Under the pieces are notes generated by a model. The model searched no databases and was not told the origin of the DNA. It saw only the letters and a program-made list of their open reading frames with translations. A program made the position numbers and the translations under genes. This document shows, piece by piece, positions 36,131 through 44,506 of a stretch of 64,000 bases of DNA (position 1 is the stretch's first letter; each line of letters begins with the position of its first letter). This DNA comes from Abyssisolibacter fermentans (GTDB lineage: Bacteria > Bacillota > Clostridia > Tissierellales > MCWD3), in the NCBI RefSeq assembly GCF_001559865.1, contig NZ_LOHE01000112.1, positions 62,001 through 126,000 of the forward strand. The letters run 5' to 3'.

Positions 36131-36392
36131 AAGGGATATTAAAAAATAATTTTCCATAGAAAACATGTTATTTTATATATTTTCTTTTACAAAATCTATT
36201 AAATACTAAACATAGGTTCATGAATTTTGTATATCGAAAATAATTAAAATTCCTACGTAATATCAGGAACTTATTTTTTTACATTCCTAACAATGGAAGC
36301 TTTAAATTTTATAGATACTAAATTTAAAGACTTTATATGATTCATTTTGAATGCAAATGTAAGATAATCGAATTAATTTAATAGTAAAGGAG

Positions 36393-37937
36393 GTGCTTGT
36401 TATTCTTGAAATATTAGCAGGAGGATTAATAGGAGCAGTTGTAGGAGTATTCCTTGGTATATATATAAGAAAAAATATTGCTGAAAACAAAATTATGACA
36501 GCAGAAGAACAAGCTAAAAGAATAGTTGAAGATAGTTATAATAAGGCAGAAACAATTAAAAAAGAATATGTATTAGAAGGAAAAGAAGAGGTTCACAAAC
36601 TTAGAACCGAAATGGAAAGAGAAAATAGAGATAGAAGAAATGAACTACAAAAACTAGAAAGAAGGCTTATTCACAAAGAAGAGGTTTTAGACAGAAAAAG
36701 TGAAGCTTTAGAGAAAAAAGAGGATTTTTTATCAAAGAAAATTAAAACTTTTGAAGAAAAAGAATCACAAATTAAAGTTTTATATCAACAACAAGTAGAT
36801 AAGCTTGAAAAATTATCTGGATTAACATCTGAAGAAGCTAGAGAGTTATTATTGAATGATATTAAAAAAGAAATAAGTCATGAAGCTGCTATACTAATAA
36901 AAGAAACTGAAAATAATGCAAAGCTTGAAGCTGATAAAAAAGCTAAAGAAATAGTATCATATGCTATTCAAAAATGTGCTGCTGATCATGTTGCTGAGAG
37001 TACAGTTTCAGTAGTTGCTCTTCCAAATGACGAAATGAAGGGAAGAATCATAGGAAGAGAAGGTAGAAATATAAGAACCTTAGAAACTGCTACAGGCATA
37101 GATCTAATAATTGATGATACTCCAGAAGCAGTTATTTTATCTGGATTTGATCCAATAAGGAGAGAAGTAGCCAGAATAGCTTTGGAAAAACTGATAACTG
37201 ATGGAAGGATTCATCCAGCAAGAATTGAAGAAATGGTTGAAAAAGCTAGAAAAGAAGTTGATAATCAGATTCGTGAAGTTGGAGAACAAGCAACATTTGA
37301 TACTGGTATTCACGGCATACATCCAGAATTAGTAAAATTGTTAGGCCGACTTAAATTTAGAACTAGTTATGGTCAAAATGTTTTAAAACATTCAATGGAA
37401 GTCTCACATTTAGCTGGTATTATGGCTGCTGAGATTGGTGTAGATGTGAAAGTTGCTAAAAGAGCAGGATTATTACATGATATTGGTAAAGCTGTTGATC
37501 ATGAGGTTGAAGGACCACATGTTAGCATTGGAGTAGATTTATGTAAAAAATACAGAGAATCTAAAGCTGTTTTACATGCTGTAGCAGCTCATCATGGAGA
37601 CATAGAACCAAAGACAATTGAAGCTGTTCTAGTTCAAGCTGCTGATGCTGTATCAGCTGCAAGACCTGGTGCAAGAAGAGAAACCTTAGAGTCTTACATT
37701 AAGAGATTAGAAAAATTAGAAGAAATAGCTAATTCTTTCGAAGGTGTAGAAAAATCATTTGCTATACAGGCAGGAAGAGAAATTAGAATAATAGTTGATT
37801 CAGAATTAATTAGTGATTTAGATATTATTCATATTTCAAGAGATATTGTAAAGCGAATAGAAGATGAATTAGAATATCCAGGACAAATAAAAGTAAATGT
37901 TATTAGAGAAACGAGAGCTATTGAATATGCAAAATAA
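36393..37937 (+). CDS. rny: Ribonuclease Y
   Basis: RNase Y is the membrane-anchored endoribonuclease that initiates mRNA decay in Firmicutes, working with PNPase. Up to 514 aa: an N-terminal membrane helix (about residues 5-27), then a long charged coiled coil (about 35-165). A KH domain follows ([20 protein letters not shown]), then an HD domain with [10 protein letters not shown] and [12 protein letters not shown]. The start is unclear. The only conventional in-frame codon that keeps the membrane helix is GTG 36393, but it lies within the strong site AAAGGAGGTG. An ATT at 36402 has ideal spacing (eight bases), so an AUU start is possible. Confidence 0.95.
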   Translation: MLVILEILAGGLIGAVVGVFLGIYIRKNIAENKIMTAEEQAKRIVEDSYNKAETIKKEYVLEGKEEVHKLRTEMERENRDRRNELQKLERRLIHKEEVLDRKSEALEKKEDFLSKKIKTFEEKESQIKVLYQQQVDKLEKLSGLTSEEARELLLNDIKKEISHEAAILIKETENNAKLEADKKAKEIVSYAIQKCAADHVAESTVSVVALPNDEMKGRIIGREGRNIRTLETATGIDLIIDDTPEAVILSGFDPIRREVARIALEKLITDGRIHPARIEEMVEKARKEVDNQIREVGEQATFDTGIHGIHPELVKLLGRLKFRTSYGQNVLKHSMEVSHLAGIMAAEIGVDVKVAKRAGLLHDIGKAVDHEVEGPHVSIGVDLCKKYRESKAVLHAVAAHHGDIEPKTIEAVLVQAADAVSAARPGARRETLESYIKRLEKLEEIANSFEGVEKSFAIQAGREIRIIVDSELISDLDIIHISRDIVKRIEDELEYPGQIKVNVIRETRAIEYAK

Positions 37938-37962
37938 AGAGAAGTTTATGCTTCTCTTTTTA
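37936..37962 (+). terminator. Terminator after rny
   Basis: AAAGAGAAG (37936-37944) pairs with CTTCTCTTT (37951-37959), followed by TTATAAT. The left arm shares its first two bases with the rny stop codon, and the right flank runs straight into the repeat array. Confidence 0.8.
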
Positions 37963-37963
37963 T

Positions 37964-38365
37964 AATGCATAGCAAATTATTATCCTTAAAAGTTAACTAT
38001 ATATAATTTGTGTAATGCATTTCAAAAAAGTCAACCTCTAGAATTTAATATGAAGACTTTTTTATAATCTATAGGAAATTAGAATTAATTTCCGTTTATA
38101 GATTTCAACAAAATCAACAAATGACTTTTATTGATAGAAGATTTTGTTATAATGCATAGTAAATTATTATCCTTAAAAGTTAACTATATATAATTTGTGT
38201 AATGCATTTCAAAAAAGTCAACCTTTAGAATTTAATATGAAGACTTTTTATAACACATAGAAAATTATATTCATTTAAACTATAGATAATTAATATAATT
38301 TTCGTAAATGTGTTTCAAAAAAGTAAACATATAAAATTCTTTTTTATAATCTATAGGAAATTAGG
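37964..38365. repeat. Tandem ladder of A and B palindromes (array 2)
   Basis: Units follow in the order A (AATGCAT type, from 37964), B (AAAAAAGTC / GAAGACTTTTTT), A (AATCTATAGGAAATTAG / AATTTCCGTTTATAGATT, 38066-38104), B (AACAAAATC / GATTTTGTT), A (AATGCAT type, 38151-38208), B (AAAAAAGTC / GAAGACTTTTT), A (CACATAG / AATGTGTTT, to about 38315) and a decaying B and A. The two AATGCAT units are nearly identical. Left and right arms change together between units, so pairing is preserved. No gene is supported. Confidence 0.8.
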
Positions 38366-38682
38366 ATTAATTACTCCATATGGAAATACAATACAAATAT
38401 GAATTATTTAGAGTAATTTATTCAAAAAATTAAAATATTTTATATAATTAGGTATATAGGTATTTAATAATACATAAAATGACAGCTGATATTTACTAAA
38501 TAATAAAAATTTTACGAAATTGTAACTATTTCATAGATTTATAAAAATATGATTTTTAAATAATAATATATACAAAGAGAAGAAAATTATGTAAAAATAT
38601 AATACAAAATTATACATATATAATAAATATGGTAAATAATAATGAGCATATAATATTTATTTTTTATTTTTTTATCAATGTA
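38366..38682. other. AT-rich intergenic region before spoVS
   Basis: No gene, tRNA or clear hairpin was found in this stretch beyond the eroded end of the repeat array. It leads to the sigma-H promoter of spoVS. Confidence 0.4.
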
Positions 38683-38711
38683 GGAGGATTTTAACAGTTT
38701 TTGTTGAATTC
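38683..38711 (+). promoter_or_regulatory. Sigma-H promoter of spoVS
   Basis: GGAGGATTT, an 11-base spacer and GTTGAATTC fit the sigma-H pattern RNAGGAWWW-N11/12-RNNGAATWW with one mismatch in the last base. B. subtilis spoVS is known to be sigma-H controlled. Confidence 0.75.
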
Positions 38712-38761
38712 TAATATTAGTTTTTATAATATATACAAATAATTAAAGGGGGCTTTTTTCC

Positions 38762-39022
38762 ATGAATGTATTAAAAGTGTCAGCAAAATCAAGTCCAAAT
38801 TCTGTTGCGGGAGCATTAGCAGGTGTATTAAGAGAGAAAGGTACGGCTGAAATCCAAGCAATTGGAGCAGGTGCTCTAAATCAAGCAGTAAAAGCAGTAG
38901 CGATAGCAAGAGGGTTTGTTGCTCCTAGTGGTGTTGATTTAATTTGTATACCAGCTTTCACTGATATTCAAATTGATGGTGAAGAAAGGACAGCTATAAA
39001 ATTAATAGTTGAACCAAGATAA
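38762..39022 (+). CDS. spoVS: Stage V sporulation protein S
   Basis: SpoVS is a small, Alba-like, very strongly conserved protein required for progression of sporulation in B. subtilis. Its molecular activity is not settled. The 86-aa product is almost invariant, for example LKVSAKSSPNSVAGALAGVL, IQAIGAGALNQAVKAVAIAR and IPAFTDIQIDGEERTAIKL. The start follows AAAGGGGG. A sigma-H promoter match 50 bases upstream fits early-sporulation expression. It is monocistronic between that promoter and a perfect terminator. Confidence 0.97.
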   Translation: MNVLKVSAKSSPNSVAGALAGVLREKGTAEIQAIGAGALNQAVKAVAIARGFVAPSGVDLICIPAFTDIQIDGEERTAIKLIVEPR

Positions 39023-39035
39023 CAAAAATTAGCCC

Positions 39036-39068
39036 AAAAAAGTCTGCAAATCGTTTGCAGACTTTTTT
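39036..39068 (+). terminator. Terminator after spoVS
   Basis: A perfect 15-bp stem, AAAAAAGTCTGCAAA / TTTGCAGACTTTTTT with a TCG loop, serves as both stem and T-tract. It would work on both strands. Confidence 0.92.
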
Positions 39069-39159
39069 ATGAATTACAAAATATTGATATTATATTTATT
39101 TATATTAAGATAGGGTTAAGTACTAAAGTACAAAAACGATAAAAGAATGAGGGGTATAA

Positions 39160-39996
39160 ATGAAATTAAAAGTTTTGGTAGATAATAATACATTTATAGA
39201 TCGATATTTTTTGGGAGAACCAGGAGTATCATATTACATTCAAGATGAAGAAATAAAAATATTATTTGATACAGGTTATTCAGATGCATTTATTAAAAAT
39301 GCAAAGAAAATGAATATAAGTCTTATGGATATAGATTACATAGTAATATCACATGGACATAATGACCATACATGGGGCATAATACCTTTAATTAGACATT
39401 ATTCAGAAGCAAAGATAGAAAGTATAGCTTATAAAATACCAACGCTTATAGCACATCCAGAAACGTTTTTACATAAGGAATATAATAATGAAGAAATAGG
39501 CAGTATTATTAACAGTGAAAAATTAAGCAAACATTTTAAAATGAATTTGAGCAAATCACATGTTTGGTTAACAGAAAAAATTGTTTTTCTTGGTGAAATA
39601 GAAAGATGTAATAATTTCGAGAATAAAGAACCAATAGGGAAATATGAAAAAAACGGTATTAAAGAAGATGATTATTTAATAGATGATTCTGCATTAGTTT
39701 ACAAATCATCAGAAGGATTAGTAATAATAACTGGATGTTCTCATGCAGGTATATGTAATATTATCGAACATGCAAAAAAAATATGTAAAGACGATAGAAT
39801 CATTGATATAATAGGAGGATTTCATCTGTTAAATCCAAGTGAGAAACAACTAGAAGGTACTATAGACTATTTCAAACAAGCAGACATAAAAGAGATTCAT
39901 GCATGTCACTGTACAGATTTAAAATCAAAAATAGCATTGTCTAACATTGTAAACTTAGAAGAAGTAGGTGTAGGTCTTTCGTTAGAGTATAAATAA
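39160..39996 (+). CDS. MBL-fold metallohydrolase (dihydropterin phosphate synthase-like subfamily)
   Basis: A 278-aa metallo-beta-lactamase-fold protein. The metal motif HGHNDHTWG is at residues 66-74. Further features are TGCSHAGICNIIEHAKK, GGFHLL and HACHCTD, which place it in the subfamily related to 7,8-dihydropterin-6-methyl-4-(beta-D-ribofuranosyl)-aminobenzene-5'-phosphate synthase. Substrate in bacteria is generally unknown, and I infer hydrolase activity only. No signal peptide is present. The start follows GAGGGG. It stands alone between spoVS and a methyltransferase gene, with gaps on both sides. Confidence 0.88.
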   Translation: MKLKVLVDNNTFIDRYFLGEPGVSYYIQDEEIKILFDTGYSDAFIKNAKKMNISLMDIDYIVISHGHNDHTWGIIPLIRHYSEAKIESIAYKIPTLIAHPETFLHKEYNNEEIGSIINSEKLSKHFKMNLSKSHVWLTEKIVFLGEIERCNNFENKEPIGKYEKNGIKEDDYLIDDSALVYKSSEGLVIITGCSHAGICNIIEHAKKICKDDRIIDIIGGFHLLNPSEKQLEGTIDYFKQADIKEIHACHCTDLKSKIALSNIVNLEEVGVGLSLEYK

Positions 39997-40093
39997 AATA
40001 CAATTTTTTATTAACATACCACAAAATAAAATTATTGATAAATTGTAGGGATAATAATATAATTATGTATAAAATAGTGTGAGGTGATAAAAT

Positions 40094-40873
40094 ATGGAGT
40101 GCGAGCGAAAAAATACATTTAATGATATTGCAAATGAATATGAAAAAAACAGACCAACATATCCAGCAAAGTTATTTAAAGATATTGTACAATATGCTGA
40201 TTTAGATAAAAATGATAGAATCATAGAAATAGGAAGTGGAACAGGAAAAGCGACAGAAGGTTTTGTTAATATTGGGTATAATAATATAACATGTGTTGAA
40301 CTTGGAAGTGAACTTATAGCATTAACACAAGAAAAATTCAAGAATGAAAAAACAATTAATTTTGTTCATAGATCATTTGAAGAGGCAAAGATAAAATCAA
40401 ATGATTATGACTTAGCAATATCAGCAACAGCCTTTCATTTTGTAGACCCTAAAGTAGGTTATCCTAAAGTCCATAGAATTCTAAAAAAAGGTAGTTCACT
40501 AGCATTCTTTTGGACAGTGCATGTTCAAGAATATGATGAGATATATAATCAAATAAGAGAATTATATAAAAAGTATGCACCAGAATTAAATGACGAGAAA
40601 ATGCCTACACCAGAAGAAGATATAAATGACATTGGAAAAAATATTAAAGCAACAGAGCTTTTTAGTAACTTAGAAATAAAGAAATATAAATGGATGCATA
40701 CATATACTTCAGATGAGTATGTTGGTTTATTAAACACTCATTCACGTCATAGAATTTTAGAAAAAGAGAAAAAAGAGCCTTTACTTAAAGAGATAAAAGA
40801 GATAATAGATAATAATGGAGGTAAAATCGAAAAACAATGCTTAGTAGCTCTATTCTTAGGTAAAAAAATATAA
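40094..40873 (+). CDS. Class I SAM-dependent methyltransferase
   Basis: A 259-aa methyltransferase of the broad type-11/25 group. Motif I is IIEIGSGTGKATEGF near residues 41-55. The post-I acidic residue lies in ITCVELGSELIALTQ. The SATAFHFVDPKVGYPKVHRI segment corresponds to motifs II-III. The N-terminus FNDIANEYEKNRPTYPAKLF is typical of small-molecule methyltransferases with this fold. The substrate cannot be read from sequence. The start follows TGAGGTGAT. The next gene, for a GrpB-like protein, is 45 bases downstream and may be co-transcribed. Confidence 0.88.
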   Translation: MECERKNTFNDIANEYEKNRPTYPAKLFKDIVQYADLDKNDRIIEIGSGTGKATEGFVNIGYNNITCVELGSELIALTQEKFKNEKTINFVHRSFEEAKIKSNDYDLAISATAFHFVDPKVGYPKVHRILKKGSSLAFFWTVHVQEYDEIYNQIRELYKKYAPELNDEKMPTPEEDINDIGKNIKATELFSNLEIKKYKWMHTYTSDEYVGLLNTHSRHRILEKEKKEPLLKEIKEIIDNNGGKIEKQCLVALFLGKKI

Positions 40874-40917
40874 ATGAATAATTTTGGATTATATTGATAT
40901 AGAAATGAGGATTATAA

Positions 40918-41493
40918 ATGACAAGAAAGATAGTTGTAGAAGATTATAACCCAAAATGGGCAGAGGAATTCGAAAAACTAAAAGCAGTATATTTAGAAAA
41001 ATTGAAGGAAATAAACGTAGATATACAGCATGTTGGTAGTACATCCGTATGTGGGTTAGCTGCAAAACCAATAATAGATATAGATATAATAGTACAAAAT
41101 GATGAAGATTTAAAGAATGTGATTAAAAGACTTGCTAGCCTAGGCTATGAGCATGAAGGAAATATGGGTATTAAAGGTAGAGAAGCATTCAAGAGAGTAT
41201 CAGATGAAGTACCATATAATACAGTTATTAAAGAATGGATGCCGCATCATTTATACGCAGGTATCAGAGGTTGTGTAAGTTTAGAAAATCATTTGCTATT
41301 AAGAGATTATTTAAGACAAAATAAAGATGCAGCATTAGAATATGGTAACCTAAAGAAAAAACTAGCAGTTAAATACAAATATGATATTGATACGTATGTA
41401 GAAAAGAAGACATCGTTTATAATAGATATACTAAGCAAATCTGGAATATCAAAAAAAGATTTGCTAGATATAGAAAAACAGAATAAGAAGTAG
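40918..41493 (+). CDS. GrpB family protein (nucleotidyltransferase-like fold)
   Basis: A 191-aa UPF0157/GrpB-family protein. The start VVEDYNPKWAEEFEKLKAVY, the core IQHVGSTSVCGLAAKPIIDI with a following acidic DI motif, and HHLYAGIRGCVSLENHLLLRDYL are standard family blocks. The fold resembles nucleotidyltransferases (G-S motif plus acidic pair). The cellular role is unknown. The start follows a weak GAGG site. A terminator follows at 41516, so the methyltransferase-GrpB pair probably forms a short transcription unit. Confidence 0.9.
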   Translation: MTRKIVVEDYNPKWAEEFEKLKAVYLEKLKEINVDIQHVGSTSVCGLAAKPIIDIDIIVQNDEDLKNVIKRLASLGYEHEGNMGIKGREAFKRVSDEVPYNTVIKEWMPHHLYAGIRGCVSLENHLLLRDYLRQNKDAALEYGNLKKKLAVKYKYDIDTYVEKKTSFIIDILSKSGISKKDLLDIEKQNKK

Positions 41494-41515
41494 AATAAAA
41501 GCATACATTGTATTC

Positions 41516-41560
41516 AATAAGTGAATGTCTTAAATATGAGACAAATCACTTATTTTTTTA
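41516..41560 (+). terminator. Terminator after the GrpB-like gene
   Basis: AATAAGTGA-A-TGTCT pairs with AGACA-AA-TCACTTATT, followed by TTTTT. The internal unpaired A residues form a small internal loop. Confidence 0.85.
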
Positions 41561-41681
41561 TCTTTATTTGTGATATCAAAATGGATATTTTTATATTGTA
41601 CTTATTTTCAAATAATTCATTTTAGTTATTATTAAAATAATTTATAAAAGTTTGTAACTGTATATGATAATTAAATATTAG

Positions 41682-41710
41682 TTAATAATGTTAAGCCTGT
41701 ATAGTATAAT
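41682..41710 (+). promoter_or_regulatory. Promoter candidate for the double-cubane operon
   Basis: TTAATA (41682-41687), a 17-base spacer and TATAAT (41705-41710) lie 40 bases before the start codon of the reductase gene. The -35 is a weak match. Confidence 0.45.
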
Positions 41711-41749
41711 AATAAAAGTTAGGTTGAAAAGCTTTGAGGAGGTTTATTA

Positions 41750-43024
41750 ATGGCAGATTACAAACAATTGTGGAGTTCGTTAGATATTGACTTAGAAAAA
41801 CATGATCAACTTTGTGAAGTTTTACCAGAGTTTTATAGCGAAGTATACATGTCACAAGAAAACAGACCTGAAGGAATGAATTATTTTAATATGGTTATTT
41901 CAGAAATACATGGTTTAAGAATTAAAGAAATAAATGAAGGAAAAAAAGATAATAAAAAAGTAGTAGGAACATTTTGTGTATTTGTACCAGACGAAATAAT
42001 AACAGCAGCAGGAGGAGTAAGTGTTGGGCTTTGTGCAGGTTCGGATTTTTGGCATCCAGATGGTGAAAAAATAGTTCCTAAAAATACTTGTCCATTAGTG
42101 AAAGCAGCTGTAGGAGCTTATTTTGGTAAAACATGTCCATACTTTCAATCATGTGATTTAATAGTAGGGGAAACAACTTGTGATGCAAAGAAAAAAGCAT
42201 GGGAAATTTTTAGCGAAGAAATAGATACTCATGTAATGGAATTACCACAAATGAAAAGAGAAAAGAACAAGCAACAATGGAAAGAAGAAGTTGAATTATT
42301 CAAAGAAAAAATGGAGCAAGTCACTGGTAACACTATAACAGAAGATGTTTTATATGAAAGAATAAAAATTCATAATAAAAAGAGAAAAGTACTTAAAAGA
42401 TTATATGATTTTAGAAAACTAGATAATTCACCGATAAGCGGAAAAGATACACTACTTATAACACAAATAGCTTTTTATGATGATCCAGAGAGATTTATAG
42501 AAATGACAGAAAAGCTATGTGATGAATTAGACGAAAGAGTGAAAAAAGGTATAGGAGTATACAAAAAAGATGCTCCAAGACTTCTTATTACTGGTACACC
42601 TATGGCTGTTCCTAACTGGAAAATGCATCATATTATTGAAACAAGTGGAGCTGCTGTTGTAGCGGAAGAAACATGTACAGGAACAAAATATTTTAAAAAT
42701 TTAATTTCAGAAGAAAGTAAAGACATGGATGGTATGATTAAAAACATAGCAGATAAATATATCAAAACAAACTGTGCAGTATTTACGCCAAATACTGATA
42801 GGATTGATGACATTGTAAGCTTGTATAAAGAATATAATGCAGATGGAGTAATATACTATACTCTACCATTTTGTACCTGTTATGCTAGTGAGTTTAGAAG
42901 TGTTAAAGAAGCACTAGAAAAAGAAGGAATACCTGTTATAATGATAGAAACAGGGTATGGATTAGAAGATGCAGGTCAAATTAAGACAAGGTTAGAAGCA
43001 TTCTTAGAAATGATAGAAGGTTAG
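41750..43024 (+). CDS. Double-cubane-cluster-type reductase (2-hydroxyacyl-CoA dehydratase family, HgdB/YjiM-like)
   Basis: A 424-aa iron-sulphur enzyme related to HgdB. This group includes the double-cubane proteins, which reduce small molecules at low potential after ATP-driven electron injection. Cysteines lie in GTFCVF, GLCAGSDF, TCPLVKAAVGAYFGKTCPYF, SCDLIVGETTCD, EETCTG and PFCTCYASEF, more than simple dehydratases need and consistent with an [8Fe] cluster. The natural substrate is unknown. The start follows GAGGAGG. It is followed at 8 bases by a Se/S-carrier-like gene and then by its activator, so three genes form one operon. Oxygen sensitivity is expected. Confidence 0.87.
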   Translation: MADYKQLWSSLDIDLEKHDQLCEVLPEFYSEVYMSQENRPEGMNYFNMVISEIHGLRIKEINEGKKDNKKVVGTFCVFVPDEIITAAGGVSVGLCAGSDFWHPDGEKIVPKNTCPLVKAAVGAYFGKTCPYFQSCDLIVGETTCDAKKKAWEIFSEEIDTHVMELPQMKREKNKQQWKEEVELFKEKMEQVTGNTITEDVLYERIKIHNKKRKVLKRLYDFRKLDNSPISGKDTLLITQIAFYDDPERFIEMTEKLCDELDERVKKGIGVYKKDAPRLLITGTPMAVPNWKMHHIIETSGAAVVAEETCTGTKYFKNLISEESKDMDGMIKNIADKYIKTNCAVFTPNTDRIDDIVSLYKEYNADGVIYYTLPFCTCYASEFRSVKEALEKEGIPVIMIETGYGLEDAGQIKTRLEAFLEMIEG

Positions 43025-43032
43025 ATTAAACT

Positions 43033-43284
43033 ATGTATTCATACATTCTATTTCCAAATCATAATAACGGCTTACTAATGGAAAAAGTACTGAAAAAGAA
43101 CAGAATAAAATATACAATATCACCAACTCCAAGAGAACTAAGTGTGTGTTGTGGTATATCCATAATGATAAAAAAAGAAGACAAAGAAAGAGTTGAAAAA
43201 TTAATACAAGCAACCCCTAATTTAAAAACCGAAGGAATTCATAGTTTAAAGATGAAAAAAAAGAAAAAATTCATCAATATATAG
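43033..43284 (+). CDS. DUF3343 (putative Se/S carrier-like) small protein
   Basis: An 83-aa protein matching the DUF3343 family, also called putative Se/S carrier-like. The sequence YILFPNHNNGLLMEKVLKKN, the ISPTPRELSVCCGISIMI centre with a Cys-Cys-Gly motif, and a lysine-rich tail (KMKKKKKF) are visible. The family often accompanies double-cubane or dehydratase proteins and their activators, as here. The function is unproven. The Cys pair suggests thiol, selenol or cluster handling. No strong ribosome-binding site is seen (GAAGG 13 bases away), so it may be coupled to the upstream gene. Confidence 0.82.
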   Translation: MYSYILFPNHNNGLLMEKVLKKNRIKYTISPTPRELSVCCGISIMIKKEDKERVEKLIQATPNLKTEGIHSLKMKKKKKFINI

Positions 43285-43302
43285 ATTGAAAGGGGCATCA
43301 AA

Positions 43303-44070
43303 TTGTATTCAATTGGAATAGATTCAGGTTCAGTAGCCACAAAGGCAGTATTATTTAATGGGGAAGTAGTAGATTATATAATAAGTCCTACAGGCTGGAA
43401 TCCAAAAGAGAGTTCTAAAAATATTTATAAAGAGATATTAGAAAAAAATAAAATCTATAAAAGCCAGATAGTAAACGTAATAGGTACTGGTTATGGTAGA
43501 ATTTCTATGGATTTCATAGATAAAGCAATAACAGAAATTACTTGTCATGCAAAAGGAATGCATTATTTAAACACTGATACTAGAACCATATTAGATATTG
43601 GCGGTCAAGACAGTAAAGTTATAAATATTGATGAGAACGGGAATGTAATAGATTTTTTTATGAATGATAAATGTGCTGCGGGTACAGGACGTTTTTTACA
43701 AGTAATGGCAGTAACACTAGGCATTGATATTGAAAAAATTGATGAAGAGATAGACATTAATAAAAAAGCACAAAAAATATCTAGTATGTGTACTGTTTTT
43801 GCTGAATCAGAAGTTGTAAGTTTGTTAGCTCAGGGTATGGATAAAGCAAGTATATTTCTAGGAATATTAGAGTCAATTGGAGACAGAGCATCTACTATGT
43901 TGCATAGAATAAATCTTAATGCAGAAATAAGTTTTAGTGGTGGTGTAGCGAAAAGTAATCTCATTAAAAAAATTATAGAAAAGAAGATAAAAAAAGAAAT
44001 ATATGTGCCTTATAATTCGCAAATTATAGGAGCATTAGGGGCAGCAGTAAAAGGGTATAAAATCGATTGA
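43303..44070 (+). CDS. ATP-dependent activator of the double-cubane reductase (BadF/BadG/HgdC-like)
   Basis: A 255-aa ASKHA-fold ATPase that, as a dimer with one bridging [4Fe-4S] cluster, injects electrons into its partner at the cost of ATP. Nucleotide motifs are IGIDSGSVATKAVLF at the N-terminus and LDIGGQDSKVI. The two cluster ligands are Cys124 (NDKCAAGTGRF) and Cys163 (SSMCTVFAESEV). ISFSGGVAKS closes the fold. It starts with TTG at 43303, seven bases after AAAGGGG, giving a perfect YSIGIDSG opening. It is the third gene of the operon, and its stop codon lies in the terminator loop. Confidence 0.92.
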   Translation: MYSIGIDSGSVATKAVLFNGEVVDYIISPTGWNPKESSKNIYKEILEKNKIYKSQIVNVIGTGYGRISMDFIDKAITEITCHAKGMHYLNTDTRTILDIGGQDSKVINIDENGNVIDFFMNDKCAAGTGRFLQVMAVTLGIDIEKIDEEIDINKKAQKISSMCTVFAESEVVSLLAQGMDKASIFLGILESIGDRASTMLHRINLNAEISFSGGVAKSNLIKKIIEKKIKKEIYVPYNSQIIGALGAAVKGYKID

Positions 44071-44089
44071 TTTCGATTTTATACCCTTT
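44050..44089 (+). terminator. Terminator overlapping the activator stop codon
   Basis: A 16-bp perfect stem, AAAGGGTATAAAATCG / CGATTTTATACCCTTT, carries the stop codon TGA (44068-44070) in its eight-base loop. The T-tract is poor (TTTGTTATAT), so the long stem may act partly as a 3'-end protector. Confidence 0.8.
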
Positions 44090-44506
44090 GTTATATAGCA
44101 TCTCATGGGTTTATTTCCATATTAAGAAATATTGAATAATAATGAATTATTTAGTTATTTATAACATAAATAAAAATATATGTATGAGTTTTTTATGATA
44201 TAATTACATTAATAGTAAAATGATAAAAAAGTCCGAATTTCAGAAATATTTTCAAATCCATAATTTAATTGAAATATCAAATACATTTAAAAATAATTTA
44301 TTAAAACATTTGAAGCGATTAATACGGAAATTATACTAAATGTAGATGCGGAATTATTATTTTTATGATATAGTTCATAATATATAGTGTTTTGAAAAAA
44401 TTTAACTATTAATATTAAAAAATTTCTAAAGAATTTAATGAGTATCTTATGAATAAATAATTTGAATATACTTAGATTAGTAGAATAAATAGAAAAGAGG
44501 TTTGCA
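44090..44506. other. Intergenic region before the 495-aa protein gene
   Basis: About 415 AT-rich bases with no supported gene, RNA or strong promoter. The minus-strand ORF at 44287-44547 has no ribosome-binding site and no family features. The AAAGAGG site of the next gene closes the region. Confidence 0.4.

Larger units (their letters stand above)
35744..36392. other. Intergenic region between recX and rny
   Basis: About 650 bases without a supported gene. It holds a short terminator-like hairpin at 35972-35985 and one A-type palindrome at 36083-36130. The remainder is AT-rich with no clear promoter. An apparent ORF on the minus strand at 36302-36490 reads across the rny start and is not credible. 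Confidence 0.45.
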
